Part shown: positions 42,190-49,237 of the stretch, one piece after another
Position numbering within the stretch: position 1 is the stretch's first letter
How the letters are laid out: each line of letters begins with the position of its first letter
Origin: Bacteroidia bacterium
GTDB lineage: Bacteria; Bacteroidota; Bacteroidia; SpSt-205
Assembly (NCBI GenBank): GCA_025062295.1
Contig: JANXAJ010000008.1
Coordinates: 1 to 60,894, forward strand
DNA length: 60,894 nucleotides
Direction: 5' to 3'
Position numbers and translations under genes: made by a program
Notes under the pieces: model-generated
What the model was told of the DNA's origin: nothing
What the model saw: only the letters and a program-made list of their open reading frames with translations
Database searches by the model: none

Positions 42190-43401
42190 ATGCAGCAAGT
42201 TACAGCTGGCGAGCTAATAGAAGTTTTTGATCATCTCTCCCGTAACCTCGCCCAGTATGAGGGGACTTATGCAGCTTTAGAGGAGCGATTGAGGAGCTTA
42301 GAACGGGAGTTCCGAGACAGGCAAGCCATCCTTGACAAGTTTGCTATCATCAGCGAGACTGATACTAGAGGGGTCATCACCTATGCTAACTCAAAGTTCT
42401 GTGAAGTATCGGGTTATACCTTGGAAGAGCTCGTGGGAAAGCCTCACAATATTATTCGCCATCCGGATATGCCTCGGGAAGCCTTCAAAGAATTATGGGA
42501 CACGATTAAAGCGGGCCAAATCTGGCAAGGCGAGGTGAAAAACCGCCGAAAGGATGGTTCCGCCTACTGGGTCTTAGCCACGGTAGGGCCCCTTCTGGAT
42601 GCTGAAGGGTATCCTTACCGCTACGTGTCCATGCGAATAGATATAACCAAGCTTAAAGAATTGGAGGCCAAGCTTCGTCAGGAGCGGGATCAGCTCGCTC
42701 ACGAGCTAGAAGAGAATTTCAAACTGGCAGGTGCTATCCAACAGGCTCTATTACCACCAACGGAAACTAGTCCCTCCTCTTCTTCATTTCCTCTTCCTTA
42801 CTTCGTCATCCTTCATTCTCAACAAAAGGTAAAGGGAACTTTTTACTGGCTTCATGCAACGCGCGGGCGCTGTCTCATTTTTGTAGGCGATATTCGCAAG
42901 GGTGGCATTGCCAGAGGGCTCCTCTCCGTCCTCTGCATCCAGCTGCTTCGGCACCTCGTGAAAGACAGAGGTATTCTTTCTCCCGAAAGAGTGGTAGAGG
43001 AATTAGATAACCATTTAGCAAGATTTTTTCAATCCAAGCCCCCCTTTCCGATCGAGGGCATGGTCATCTTAGTGGATTTTCTCAGACTCAAGCTCTCCTA
43101 CTTAGCCTTAGGCACGCAGGCTGTCCTCTTTCGTCAGGGAAGCGTTATCCCGCTCACAAGTTATCCCCACCATTTTGGTGAAATGACCAGCCGATACGCT
43201 CGTGAGACTACTATAGCCCTTGCCCCAGCAGATCGACTGTATGTGTATGCTGGAGAGTCTTTTCATCCTGATATGAAGGCGGAATTTCAGACCTTTTATC
43301 CTTTAGATTTTGCTCGGCAACGAGAAGCATTTTCTCAAGCGCTCTCTCCTCACTTCTCTGGAGAGCTTCTCATTCTGGGAATAGAAATTCCCTCAGCTTA
43401 G
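42190..43401 (+). CDS. Aer-type PAS domain plus degenerate PP2C/SpoIIE phosphatase domain
   Basis: 403 residues: a coiled-coil N-terminus (1-50), an Aer-type PAS domain (about 50-155; HNIIRHPDMPREAFKELW, IWQGEVKNRRKDGSAYW), a helical linker, and a C-terminal domain homologous to the SpoIIE/RsbU phosphatase of the next gene. Key acidic metal ligands are missing: GT at 216-217 where the paralogue has GD, VGDIRKGG for VGDSVGHG, AGES for SDGI and GEL for DDI. Probably catalytically dead, acting as sensor or regulator of its neighbour. TACTTTTG at 42164-42171 lies 18 nt upstream of the ATG. Confidence 0.8.
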   Translation: MQQVTAGELIEVFDHLSRNLAQYEGTYAALEERLRSLEREFRDRQAILDKFAIISETDTRGVITYANSKFCEVSGYTLEELVGKPHNIIRHPDMPREAFKELWDTIKAGQIWQGEVKNRRKDGSAYWVLATVGPLLDAEGYPYRYVSMRIDITKLKELEAKLRQERDQLAHELEENFKLAGAIQQALLPPTETSPSSSSFPLPYFVILHSQQKVKGTFYWLHATRGRCLIFVGDIRKGGIARGLLSVLCIQLLRHLVKDRGILSPERVVEELDNHLARFFQSKPPFPIEGMVILVDFLRLKLSYLALGTQAVLFRQGSVIPLTSYPHHFGEMTSRYARETTIALAPADRLYVYAGESFHPDMKAEFQTFYPLDFARQREAFSQALSPHFSGELLILGIEIPSA

Positions 43402-43402
43402 G

Positions 43403-44695
43403 ATGGCCTCCTTTTTTTCTCCCCAGGAATTGAGCCGTTTCCTCTCTGAGATAGCGGCTCATTTGGCTCAGTACGAAGCGATGGAGGCTTCTCTCCGAGA
43501 AAGGCTGTCCTCCTTAGAGCGAGAGTTTGGGGACCGCATGCGCATAGTGGATCGCTTTGCCCTCATCAGTGAGACGGATACTCGTGGAGTCATTACCTAT
43601 GCAAATCCTAAGTTTTGCGAGGTTTCTGGCTATAGCCTTTCAGAGCTCCTCAATAAGCCTCATAATATTATTCGGCATCCGGACATGCCGCGAGAAGTTT
43701 TCAAAGATTTATGGGAAACCATCAAAGCTGGAAAGATTTGGCAGGGCGAGATTAAGAACCGACGCAAAGATGGAAGTGCCTATTGGGTACTATCGACAAT
43801 CGGTCCGCTTTTAGATGCGGATGGAGTACCCTACCGGTATGTCTCCATGCGGGTAGATATTACTTCTCAGAAGGAGTTAGAACAGAAGCTCCGATTAGAA
43901 CGGGATCAGCTTGCTCATGAGCTCTATGAAGACCTCCAATGGGCACAATCCATCCAGACGGCTCTGCTTTCTCAAGCGAATTTGGACGAAGGAACCCTTC
44001 GGATTTCCCTCCCTTATTTCCTTATCTGGAAGCCTTTGCAGCTGGTGAGCGGGGATTTTGTGTGGGCGATGGAAGAGAAGGGACGAATTCTCATCTTTGT
44101 GGGAGATAGCGTGGGACATGGGTTAGCTGGTGGGCTGATAAGCACCCTCTTTCTTCAAGAGATTTATCATCAAGTGATGGAGCGGGGAATCTGGCGCCCT
44201 GAACAGCTTGCTGAAGAGCTGGATGAAAGATTAGGCTACCTTTTCCGGCATAAATTCCCCCTCCCTATCACAGTGGATGGCACTCTCCTCTTAATAGATC
44301 GCCTTCGAATGAAGATGGAATATGTAGCTATGGGCGGAAAAGGAGGTATCGTCCGAAATGGACAATTTATACCCTTTGAGCGGTATCGTTTCAGTTTCGG
44401 TGATCTTTTGGGACATACTGTACAAGAAGAGACTCTTTTTCTGGAAGAAGGAGATCAAATCTATCTATATAGCGATGGAATTGCTGACCAGCTAAATCCT
44501 GAGGGGAAAAAGTTTGGACATAGGCGATTAGAGGAGATGTTGATTCAGATGGCAAAATTCCCTCTCACCGATCGCAAAGAGGAAGGGGAGCGCATACTAA
44601 AAGAATGGCGAGCCGATGCCCCTCAAGCTGATGATATCATTCTTTTGGGCATAGAAATTTCTAATGAACCCCTTGTGGATTCTAACTCCCAGTGA
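43403..44695 (+). CDS. Aer-type PAS domain plus PP2C/SpoIIE serine phosphatase
   Basis: 430 residues with the same layout as the preceding gene, 1 nt away. The PAS domain (about 52-155) keeps HNIIRHPDMP and KNRRKDGSAYW of the Aer class, which often binds FAD. The phosphatase domain looks active: VSGDF (D218), VGDSVGHG (D235), YSDGIADQ (D358) and ADDIILLG (D410-D411). Such proteins usually dephosphorylate anti-anti-sigma or related STAS proteins; no such partner is in the window. Overlaps the mqnB-like gene by 32 nt. Confidence 0.85.
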   Translation: MASFFSPQELSRFLSEIAAHLAQYEAMEASLRERLSSLEREFGDRMRIVDRFALISETDTRGVITYANPKFCEVSGYSLSELLNKPHNIIRHPDMPREVFKDLWETIKAGKIWQGEIKNRRKDGSAYWVLSTIGPLLDADGVPYRYVSMRVDITSQKELEQKLRLERDQLAHELYEDLQWAQSIQTALLSQANLDEGTLRISLPYFLIWKPLQLVSGDFVWAMEEKGRILIFVGDSVGHGLAGGLISTLFLQEIYHQVMERGIWRPEQLAEELDERLGYLFRHKFPLPITVDGTLLLIDRLRMKMEYVAMGGKGGIVRNGQFIPFERYRFSFGDLLGHTVQEETLFLEEGDQIYLYSDGIADQLNPEGKKFGHRRLEEMLIQMAKFPLTDRKEEGERILKEWRADAPQADDIILLGIEISNEPLVDSNSQ

Positions 44696-45323
44696 GATAG
44701 AACGAAGGGCTGTAGAGAGGATTCTGCCTTATCCTCCTCTCGTCACGGGGATAGGAGCTTTAGCTACATTGAATACCCTATGGCGACTGTACTCTCAGAG
44801 TCAAGCTCGTCCGATTGCTCTTATTGTTTTGGGCATAGCTGGGAGTTATACTCGCTCTTATCCTCTCCTCTCAGTGGTGTATGTTCAGCGAGAGATATGG
44901 GGCGATTTAGGGCGACGAGGTCGCTTCTTCCATCCTACTCCACCAGCGCTTCGCGGAGACCAGCCAGTGGAATGGGTGGCCCCTATTTCTCCTCTTTCTA
45001 TGCCTTCTGTCATCGGATTGACCCTACATACTGTGAGCGCCAGCTTGCGCGAGGCACGCTATTGGCGTCGAGCTTACCCTCATGCTCACATAGAGACCCA
45101 AGAAGGCGCTGCTTACTTTCTATTCGGAGCAGCTCTTCAAATCCCCGTCTATGCTTTCAGAGTGCTGTCAAACTATGCAGGTCATCGCCACTGGCAAAAG
45201 GAAGCCGCCTTAGACGCTCTCGCTACATTCACGGAAACTCATGTGGTACCTCTATGTAAATGGATCTTGGATACCCACTCCTGCCCCTACACGAGGCGAG
45301 CTTTTCGGGGATGGGCTATTTGA
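44664..45323 (+). CDS. mqnB: Futalosine hydrolase (MqnB-like nucleosidase)
   Basis: 219 residues of the purine nucleoside phosphorylase fold. IVLGIAGSYTR near the N-terminus and the IETQEGAAYFLFGAALQIPVYAFRVLSNYAGHR stretch (about 142-175) match MqnB, which removes the adenine from futalosine in the alternative menaquinone pathway. No other mqn gene is nearby, so a related nucleosidase role is possible. The last 27 codons overlap the next gene by 83 nt in another frame; the conserved core ends just before the overlap. Confidence 0.75.
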   Translation: MNPLWILTPSEIERRAVERILPYPPLVTGIGALATLNTLWRLYSQSQARPIALIVLGIAGSYTRSYPLLSVVYVQREIWGDLGRRGRFFHPTPPALRGDQPVEWVAPISPLSMPSVIGLTLHTVSASLREARYWRRAYPHAHIETQEGAAYFLFGAALQIPVYAFRVLSNYAGHRHWQKEAALDALATFTETHVVPLCKWILDTHSCPYTRRAFRGWAI

Positions 45324-46056
45324 AACCATCCGCTTCTGGCGAGGACAACCTCTCTTTCTTTCCGATCACCTCCATCGGCTGATAGAGGGCGCTCGCATCT
45401 TATCTTTGCAGCTCCCCTTACCTCCTCAATTCCTGATTGGAGAGATTCATCGTTTAGCCCAAGCATACCCAGAAGCCCGCCTCAAGCTGCTCCTCTACCG
45501 AATAGGGGAAGGAGCTTATACTCCTTCCACTTCTCACTCTCATCTCCGATTATGTATTACTCCCCTAAGTGAGACACCTTTTCCTTTAGGTCCGCCACAA
45601 CTTGCCGTTAGATTTCCCGTGAATTTCATCGTTCCCACCCCTTGGAGTCCTTACAAAACCCTAAGTGCCTTGGGATATGTGCAAGCTGCCAGCTATGCTC
45701 AAGCCCGAGGATGTCACGAAGCGATTCTGGTCTCTGCAGGAGGTCTCCTTTCAGAGACGAGCCGAGCCAATCTGTTTTTTTGGGATGGGAAAGTTCTTCG
45801 CACACCCGCTTTGGGAACAGGCTGCATCGCCGGCATCTGCCGTCTGCAGGTGATTCGGACAGCTCATCGGCTGGGCATCCCAGTAGAAGAAGGCTTCTAC
45901 CCTCCTGATGCCCTTCTTAGCGCTGTGGAAAGCTTCACAACAAACGTTGTCCAAGGGATCGTCCCTCTTCTTGAGCTTCGTGATGTAAGAAGAACCTTTC
46001 ATGTAGGTGAGAGAAGCATCGCAGCCCACATAGCTAAACACTTACATCTGAGCTAA
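45241..46056 (+). CDS. Aminotransferase class IV (aminodeoxychorismate lyase / branched-chain aminotransferase-like)
   Basis: 271 residues, fold type IV PLP enzyme. YVNGSWIPTP and GELFGDGLFETIRF at the N-terminus, the PLP Lys in WSPYKTLSALGYVQA (about residue 140), GGLLSETSRANLFFWDGK, and FTTNVVQGIVPL. Short length (271) and lack of a clear DRGF motif favour PabC-like aminodeoxychorismate lyase or a D-amino acid transaminase over IlvE; I cannot decide. Start ATG lies within mqnB. Confidence 0.82.
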   Translation: MWYLYVNGSWIPTPAPTRGELFGDGLFETIRFWRGQPLFLSDHLHRLIEGARILSLQLPLPPQFLIGEIHRLAQAYPEARLKLLLYRIGEGAYTPSTSHSHLRLCITPLSETPFPLGPPQLAVRFPVNFIVPTPWSPYKTLSALGYVQAASYAQARGCHEAILVSAGGLLSETSRANLFFWDGKVLRTPALGTGCIAGICRLQVIRTAHRLGIPVEEGFYPPDALLSAVESFTTNVVQGIVPLLELRDVRRTFHVGERSIAAHIAKHLHLS

Positions 46057-46471
46057 GGATGGAAAGCCTTAATTGATAACAAGATTACACTGAAAGTTTC
46101 TCTACCCTTGTGCAGGTAGGCTTTAGAGCATAAAAGAGAGGCTTCCGATCATTCTAAAGGAGAGCTAATCGCTTGATTTGGCATACATTAGTTTGTCAGC
46201 ATTTCCCTATGAACTCTTATGACACACTAAGTGTCATCCGATAGAGACAGGATAAGAATCCAGGCTCAAGACCCGTTTTTGAGGTTTGCGGCAGCTAATC
46301 CTAAACCTCTGTATGCTTTTTAGACTTAACCCTATGTAGCAGAAGGAATTACATCTAAAAGCTGGATAAGTCAAAACATTCCAAGCACAAGTAGGCATGA
46401 TTATTGTACCTCATCTTAGTACCATGTTCAATTTCGTTTCCCGTCCTGTGGCAGGCTCCGGGACACTCAGA
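46057..46471. other. 415-nt intergenic region with a short palindromic hairpin
   Basis: No coding frame I trust. It contains ATGACAC-ACTAA-GTGTCAT at 46219-46237, a perfect 7-bp stem that could be an operator or small hairpin, and a weaker 7-bp inverted repeat (GAGGTTT / AAACCTC) at 46281-46309. The reading frame of the next gene extends back to 46397, but its signal peptide begins at 46472. No clear TAnnTTTG promoter is seen just upstream of that ATG. Confidence 0.4.
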
Positions 46472-49123
46472 ATGAAGAGCTTGCAGTATTATGTGCAGGC
46501 ATGGACCTGCTTACTAATTGTATTTACCGTAGGTAGTAGGATTTACGCCCAGCAGCCATCTCTCCAAGTAAACCCCAGTACCCCCACTCAGGTGTGCGGT
46601 CCAGACCTCACTATCGACGTACATTTTACCGCCTCTGGTTTTAGTCCGACCGACGAGTTTTTCGTTGAGCTTCAGGACGACCAAGGAACCCCCGTTGCTT
46701 CCTCCTTAAACTCTGTCTCTGCCAGCCCCGCGCAAATCTACTTCTCCTCTGGCTTGAGTACAGGTACTTACTTCATCGTAGTGAAATGCACCACTGCCAC
46801 TCCTGTGGTGGAGAGCCCACCGTATCAAGTGGAGCTGCTTCAGCAGGCAAGAATTAATAGTGTGAGCTGTACCCCACCGACTAACAATTTAGCAACGGCT
46901 GGAATACCCGTGACTTTTATAGTAGATCAACCAATGTTGATGGGTAACTACACAGGCGATTACCAGATCATTTTTGATCCTGGTGATGGTAGCACACCCA
47001 TTACTTACTCACCCGTTTCTCCGGCTTCATTTCCCTACTTTATCAATCACACCTACAATCTTGCCACTGCCACGGGACAATTCTACACCTACAGTATCAC
47101 GGTAGCATTTGCCTCTGTAAACTCGCCTGCTTCATCAGCTGGATGCCATTTTACCTGCACAGGAAATATGCGAGTAGAACCTATTATCAGCATAGGCCCG
47201 AATGCTCCCACAGCCTTGTGTGCTGGAAGCGGTGGTAACACCGTCACCGTACCCTTCAACCCTCAGGGCTTCCCAGCAGGTACGCAGTTCACCGCTCAAG
47301 TAACAGGTCCAGGAGGTGCGCTCCCCAGTAGTAACATCACAGTCAGTAGCAACAACGTAATTATAAACTTTGCAGGTCAAAGCCCCGGTACTTACACGCT
47401 CATTGTCTCCAGCAGTAACCTCAACTTTCCTGCATCCAGCCAGCCCCATCAAATAGATCTGGTTGATATTATTTGCCGAGTTAATCCCAACCCTGTCCTT
47501 GCAGGAAATCCAGTGAATTTCACCGTGTCTGTCATCCCCTCAAGCTATCAAGTCCACCAAGTAATTTTCTCCCCAGGAGGAGGCTTGCCCATACAAAACC
47601 ATAATACTTCTTTAACTTGGAGCTACACCTACCCTGCCGGGGGCTCCTATACCTATTCAATTCAGGTACAGCTCTTGGATGTAACAGGGGGACCTCTGTG
47701 TGAGATAGAGTGCTCTGGACAGATAGATGTCCTCCAAAGCATTACAATAGACCCGAGTGCTCCCACAGCCTTGTGTGCTGGAAGCGGTGGTAACACCGTC
47801 ACCGTACCCTTCAACCCTCAGGGCTTCCCAGCAGGTACGCAGTTCACCGCTCAAGTAACAGGTCCAGGAGGCGCACTCCCCAGTAGTAGCATCACAGTCA
47901 ATAGTAACAACACCGTGACTATAGACTTTACAGGTCAGAGCCCAGGCTCTTACACCCTCACCATTTCCAGTAATACTAACCCGCCTGTATCCAGTCCCCC
48001 CCATCAGATAGACCTAATCGATATCACTTGCCGAGCTAATCCTAACCCTGTCCTTGCAGGAAACCCAGTAGACTTCACCGTGTCTGTTATCCCCTCAACT
48101 TACCAAGTCCAACAGGTAACTTTCTCTCCAGGAGGGGGCTTGCCCCAACAGACCTATAACTCTTCAACCTGGAGCTACACCTACCCCGCCGGGGGCTCCT
48201 ACACCTATTCAATTCAGGCACAAATCTTGGCTCCAACAGGAGGCCCTCTTTGTGCGATAACATGCTCAGGTGATATAGAGGTCCAACAGCCTATCCCTCC
48301 TTCCATTTCCATAGACCCCAATCTCCCCCTCGCAATATGTGATACTAATGCTACTATACCTGTAAGCTTCACCACGCAGGGTAACTTTGGTTCTGGCAAT
48401 CAGTTTTTTGTTACGCTATTAGACTCAAATAACAATCCTGTCTTCACCAGCGCCCCTGTTACCTCCAGCCCAGCTCAGGTTACCTTCTCGGGAAGCAGCC
48501 TACAACCTGGTGCTTATCAGGTCGTAGTCCAAAGCACTAACCCACAGGTATCCAGCCAGCCCCAGTCTATACTTTTCATTCCCTTCGGTGGTATTAAGTG
48601 CATCCTGCCGGATACCGTGGTGAGTGCAGGCACTAATCTCTCTATCAGCATACAACCTAACAACAACTTGCCTAGCCTTCCCAGTGGCGTTAGTCTTCAG
48701 GTTACTTTCAACCCCGGTGGGAGCTTATCCCCTCAGACCCAAACTTTCACCAGCCTGCCTATCAATCTGAGCTATACCTACAACAGTGTAGGTTACTACC
48801 AGTACTCCATACAAGCCGTATTGCTAGTGAATACGCCTGGAGGTTCGCGCCCTGCCTGCGATTGGGTTTGCTCAGGTAACATACGGGTTACGCCCCGTAC
48901 TGCTCTCTCCTCTCTTAATGAGGTTCCTGCACTGAGCCGAGTCGGAGACTTTTACTGTGTCCGCAGCTCAGAAGCAGGACAGGTTCGAGTCTTTGATAGC
49001 GTAGGTCGGCTCCTACTCACTGCTTCTACGGGGGAATTTTTCGCCATCCCCACCAGAGGAGTATATCTGGTGCAAGTTTCCACCACTGGGAGCAGTCATA
49101 CTTTCCGCCTCTTTATACCCTGA
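46472..49123 (+). CDS. T9SS-exported protein of repeated Ig-like/PKD-like modules
   Basis: About 883 residues: signal peptide (MKSLQYYVQAWTCLLIVFTV...YAQ), then four tandem modules of about 185 residues, each an Ig-like half (LCAGSGGNTVTVPFNPQGF...SPGTYTL) followed by a PKD-like half (NPNPVLAGNPV...TYPAGGSYTYSIQ), and a C-terminal T9SS-type domain (VRVFDSVGRLLL...TRGVYLVQVS). Modules 2 and 3 are almost identical. Probably a surface adhesin or extracellular structural protein. Ser/Thr/Asn/Pro-rich composition differs from its Leu/Arg-rich neighbours. Followed by a strong terminator. Confidence 0.8.
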   Translation: MKSLQYYVQAWTCLLIVFTVGSRIYAQQPSLQVNPSTPTQVCGPDLTIDVHFTASGFSPTDEFFVELQDDQGTPVASSLNSVSASPAQIYFSSGLSTGTYFIVVKCTTATPVVESPPYQVELLQQARINSVSCTPPTNNLATAGIPVTFIVDQPMLMGNYTGDYQIIFDPGDGSTPITYSPVSPASFPYFINHTYNLATATGQFYTYSITVAFASVNSPASSAGCHFTCTGNMRVEPIISIGPNAPTALCAGSGGNTVTVPFNPQGFPAGTQFTAQVTGPGGALPSSNITVSSNNVIINFAGQSPGTYTLIVSSSNLNFPASSQPHQIDLVDIICRVNPNPVLAGNPVNFTVSVIPSSYQVHQVIFSPGGGLPIQNHNTSLTWSYTYPAGGSYTYSIQVQLLDVTGGPLCEIECSGQIDVLQSITIDPSAPTALCAGSGGNTVTVPFNPQGFPAGTQFTAQVTGPGGALPSSSITVNSNNTVTIDFTGQSPGSYTLTISSNTNPPVSSPPHQIDLIDITCRANPNPVLAGNPVDFTVSVIPSTYQVQQVTFSPGGGLPQQTYNSSTWSYTYPAGGSYTYSIQAQILAPTGGPLCAITCSGDIEVQQPIPPSISIDPNLPLAICDTNATIPVSFTTQGNFGSGNQFFVTLLDSNNNPVFTSAPVTSSPAQVTFSGSSLQPGAYQVVVQSTNPQVSSQPQSILFIPFGGIKCILPDTVVSAGTNLSISIQPNNNLPSLPSGVSLQVTFNPGGSLSPQTQTFTSLPINLSYTYNSVGYYQYSIQAVLLVNTPGGSRPACDWVCSGNIRVTPRTALSSLNEVPALSRVGDFYCVRSSEAGQVRVFDSVGRLLLTASTGEFFAIPTRGVYLVQVSTTGSSHTFRLFIP
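47203..47316 (+). repeat. 114-bp exact direct repeat, copy A
   Basis: Identical base for base to 47758-47871, offset 555 nt (one module). Similarity continues with scattered differences on both sides over most of the module. Confidence 0.9.
47758..47871 (+). repeat. 114-bp exact direct repeat, copy B
   Basis: Second copy of the repeat at 47203-47316, in the third module of the same gene, in the same frame. Points to recent duplication or gene conversion between modules. Confidence 0.9.
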
Positions 49124-49147
49124 GAGTAGAGCCTGCTCTTGACTCAG

Positions 49148-49177
49148 AGAGCCCCGCTTCTCCAGCGGGGCTCTTTT
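49148..49177 (+). terminator. Rho-independent terminator after the repeat protein
   Basis: Perfect 11-bp GC-rich stem AGAGCCCCGCT / AGCGGGGCTCT with a 5-nt loop, followed by TTT. It lies 24 nt after the stop codon, and before the convergent TonB receptor gene. Confidence 0.92.
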
Positions 49178-49237
49178 GCTTATGAGCAAGCCTTAGCAGT
49201 CATAAACCTGAAAACCTACCCCACACGCTTCCCCTTT

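Noticed and set aside
46281-46309. GAGGTTT / AAACCTC inverted repeat as a terminator for the class IV aminotransferase gene
   Set aside because: Stem of only 7 bp with a 15-nt loop, no T tract after it and over 200 nt from the stop codon.
47135-48004. Two minus-strand frames with near-identical peptides (about 105 and 115 residues) suggesting a duplicated antisense gene
   Set aside because: They are the antisense of the repeated modules of the plus-strand surface protein, so their similarity is a shadow of the DNA repeat.
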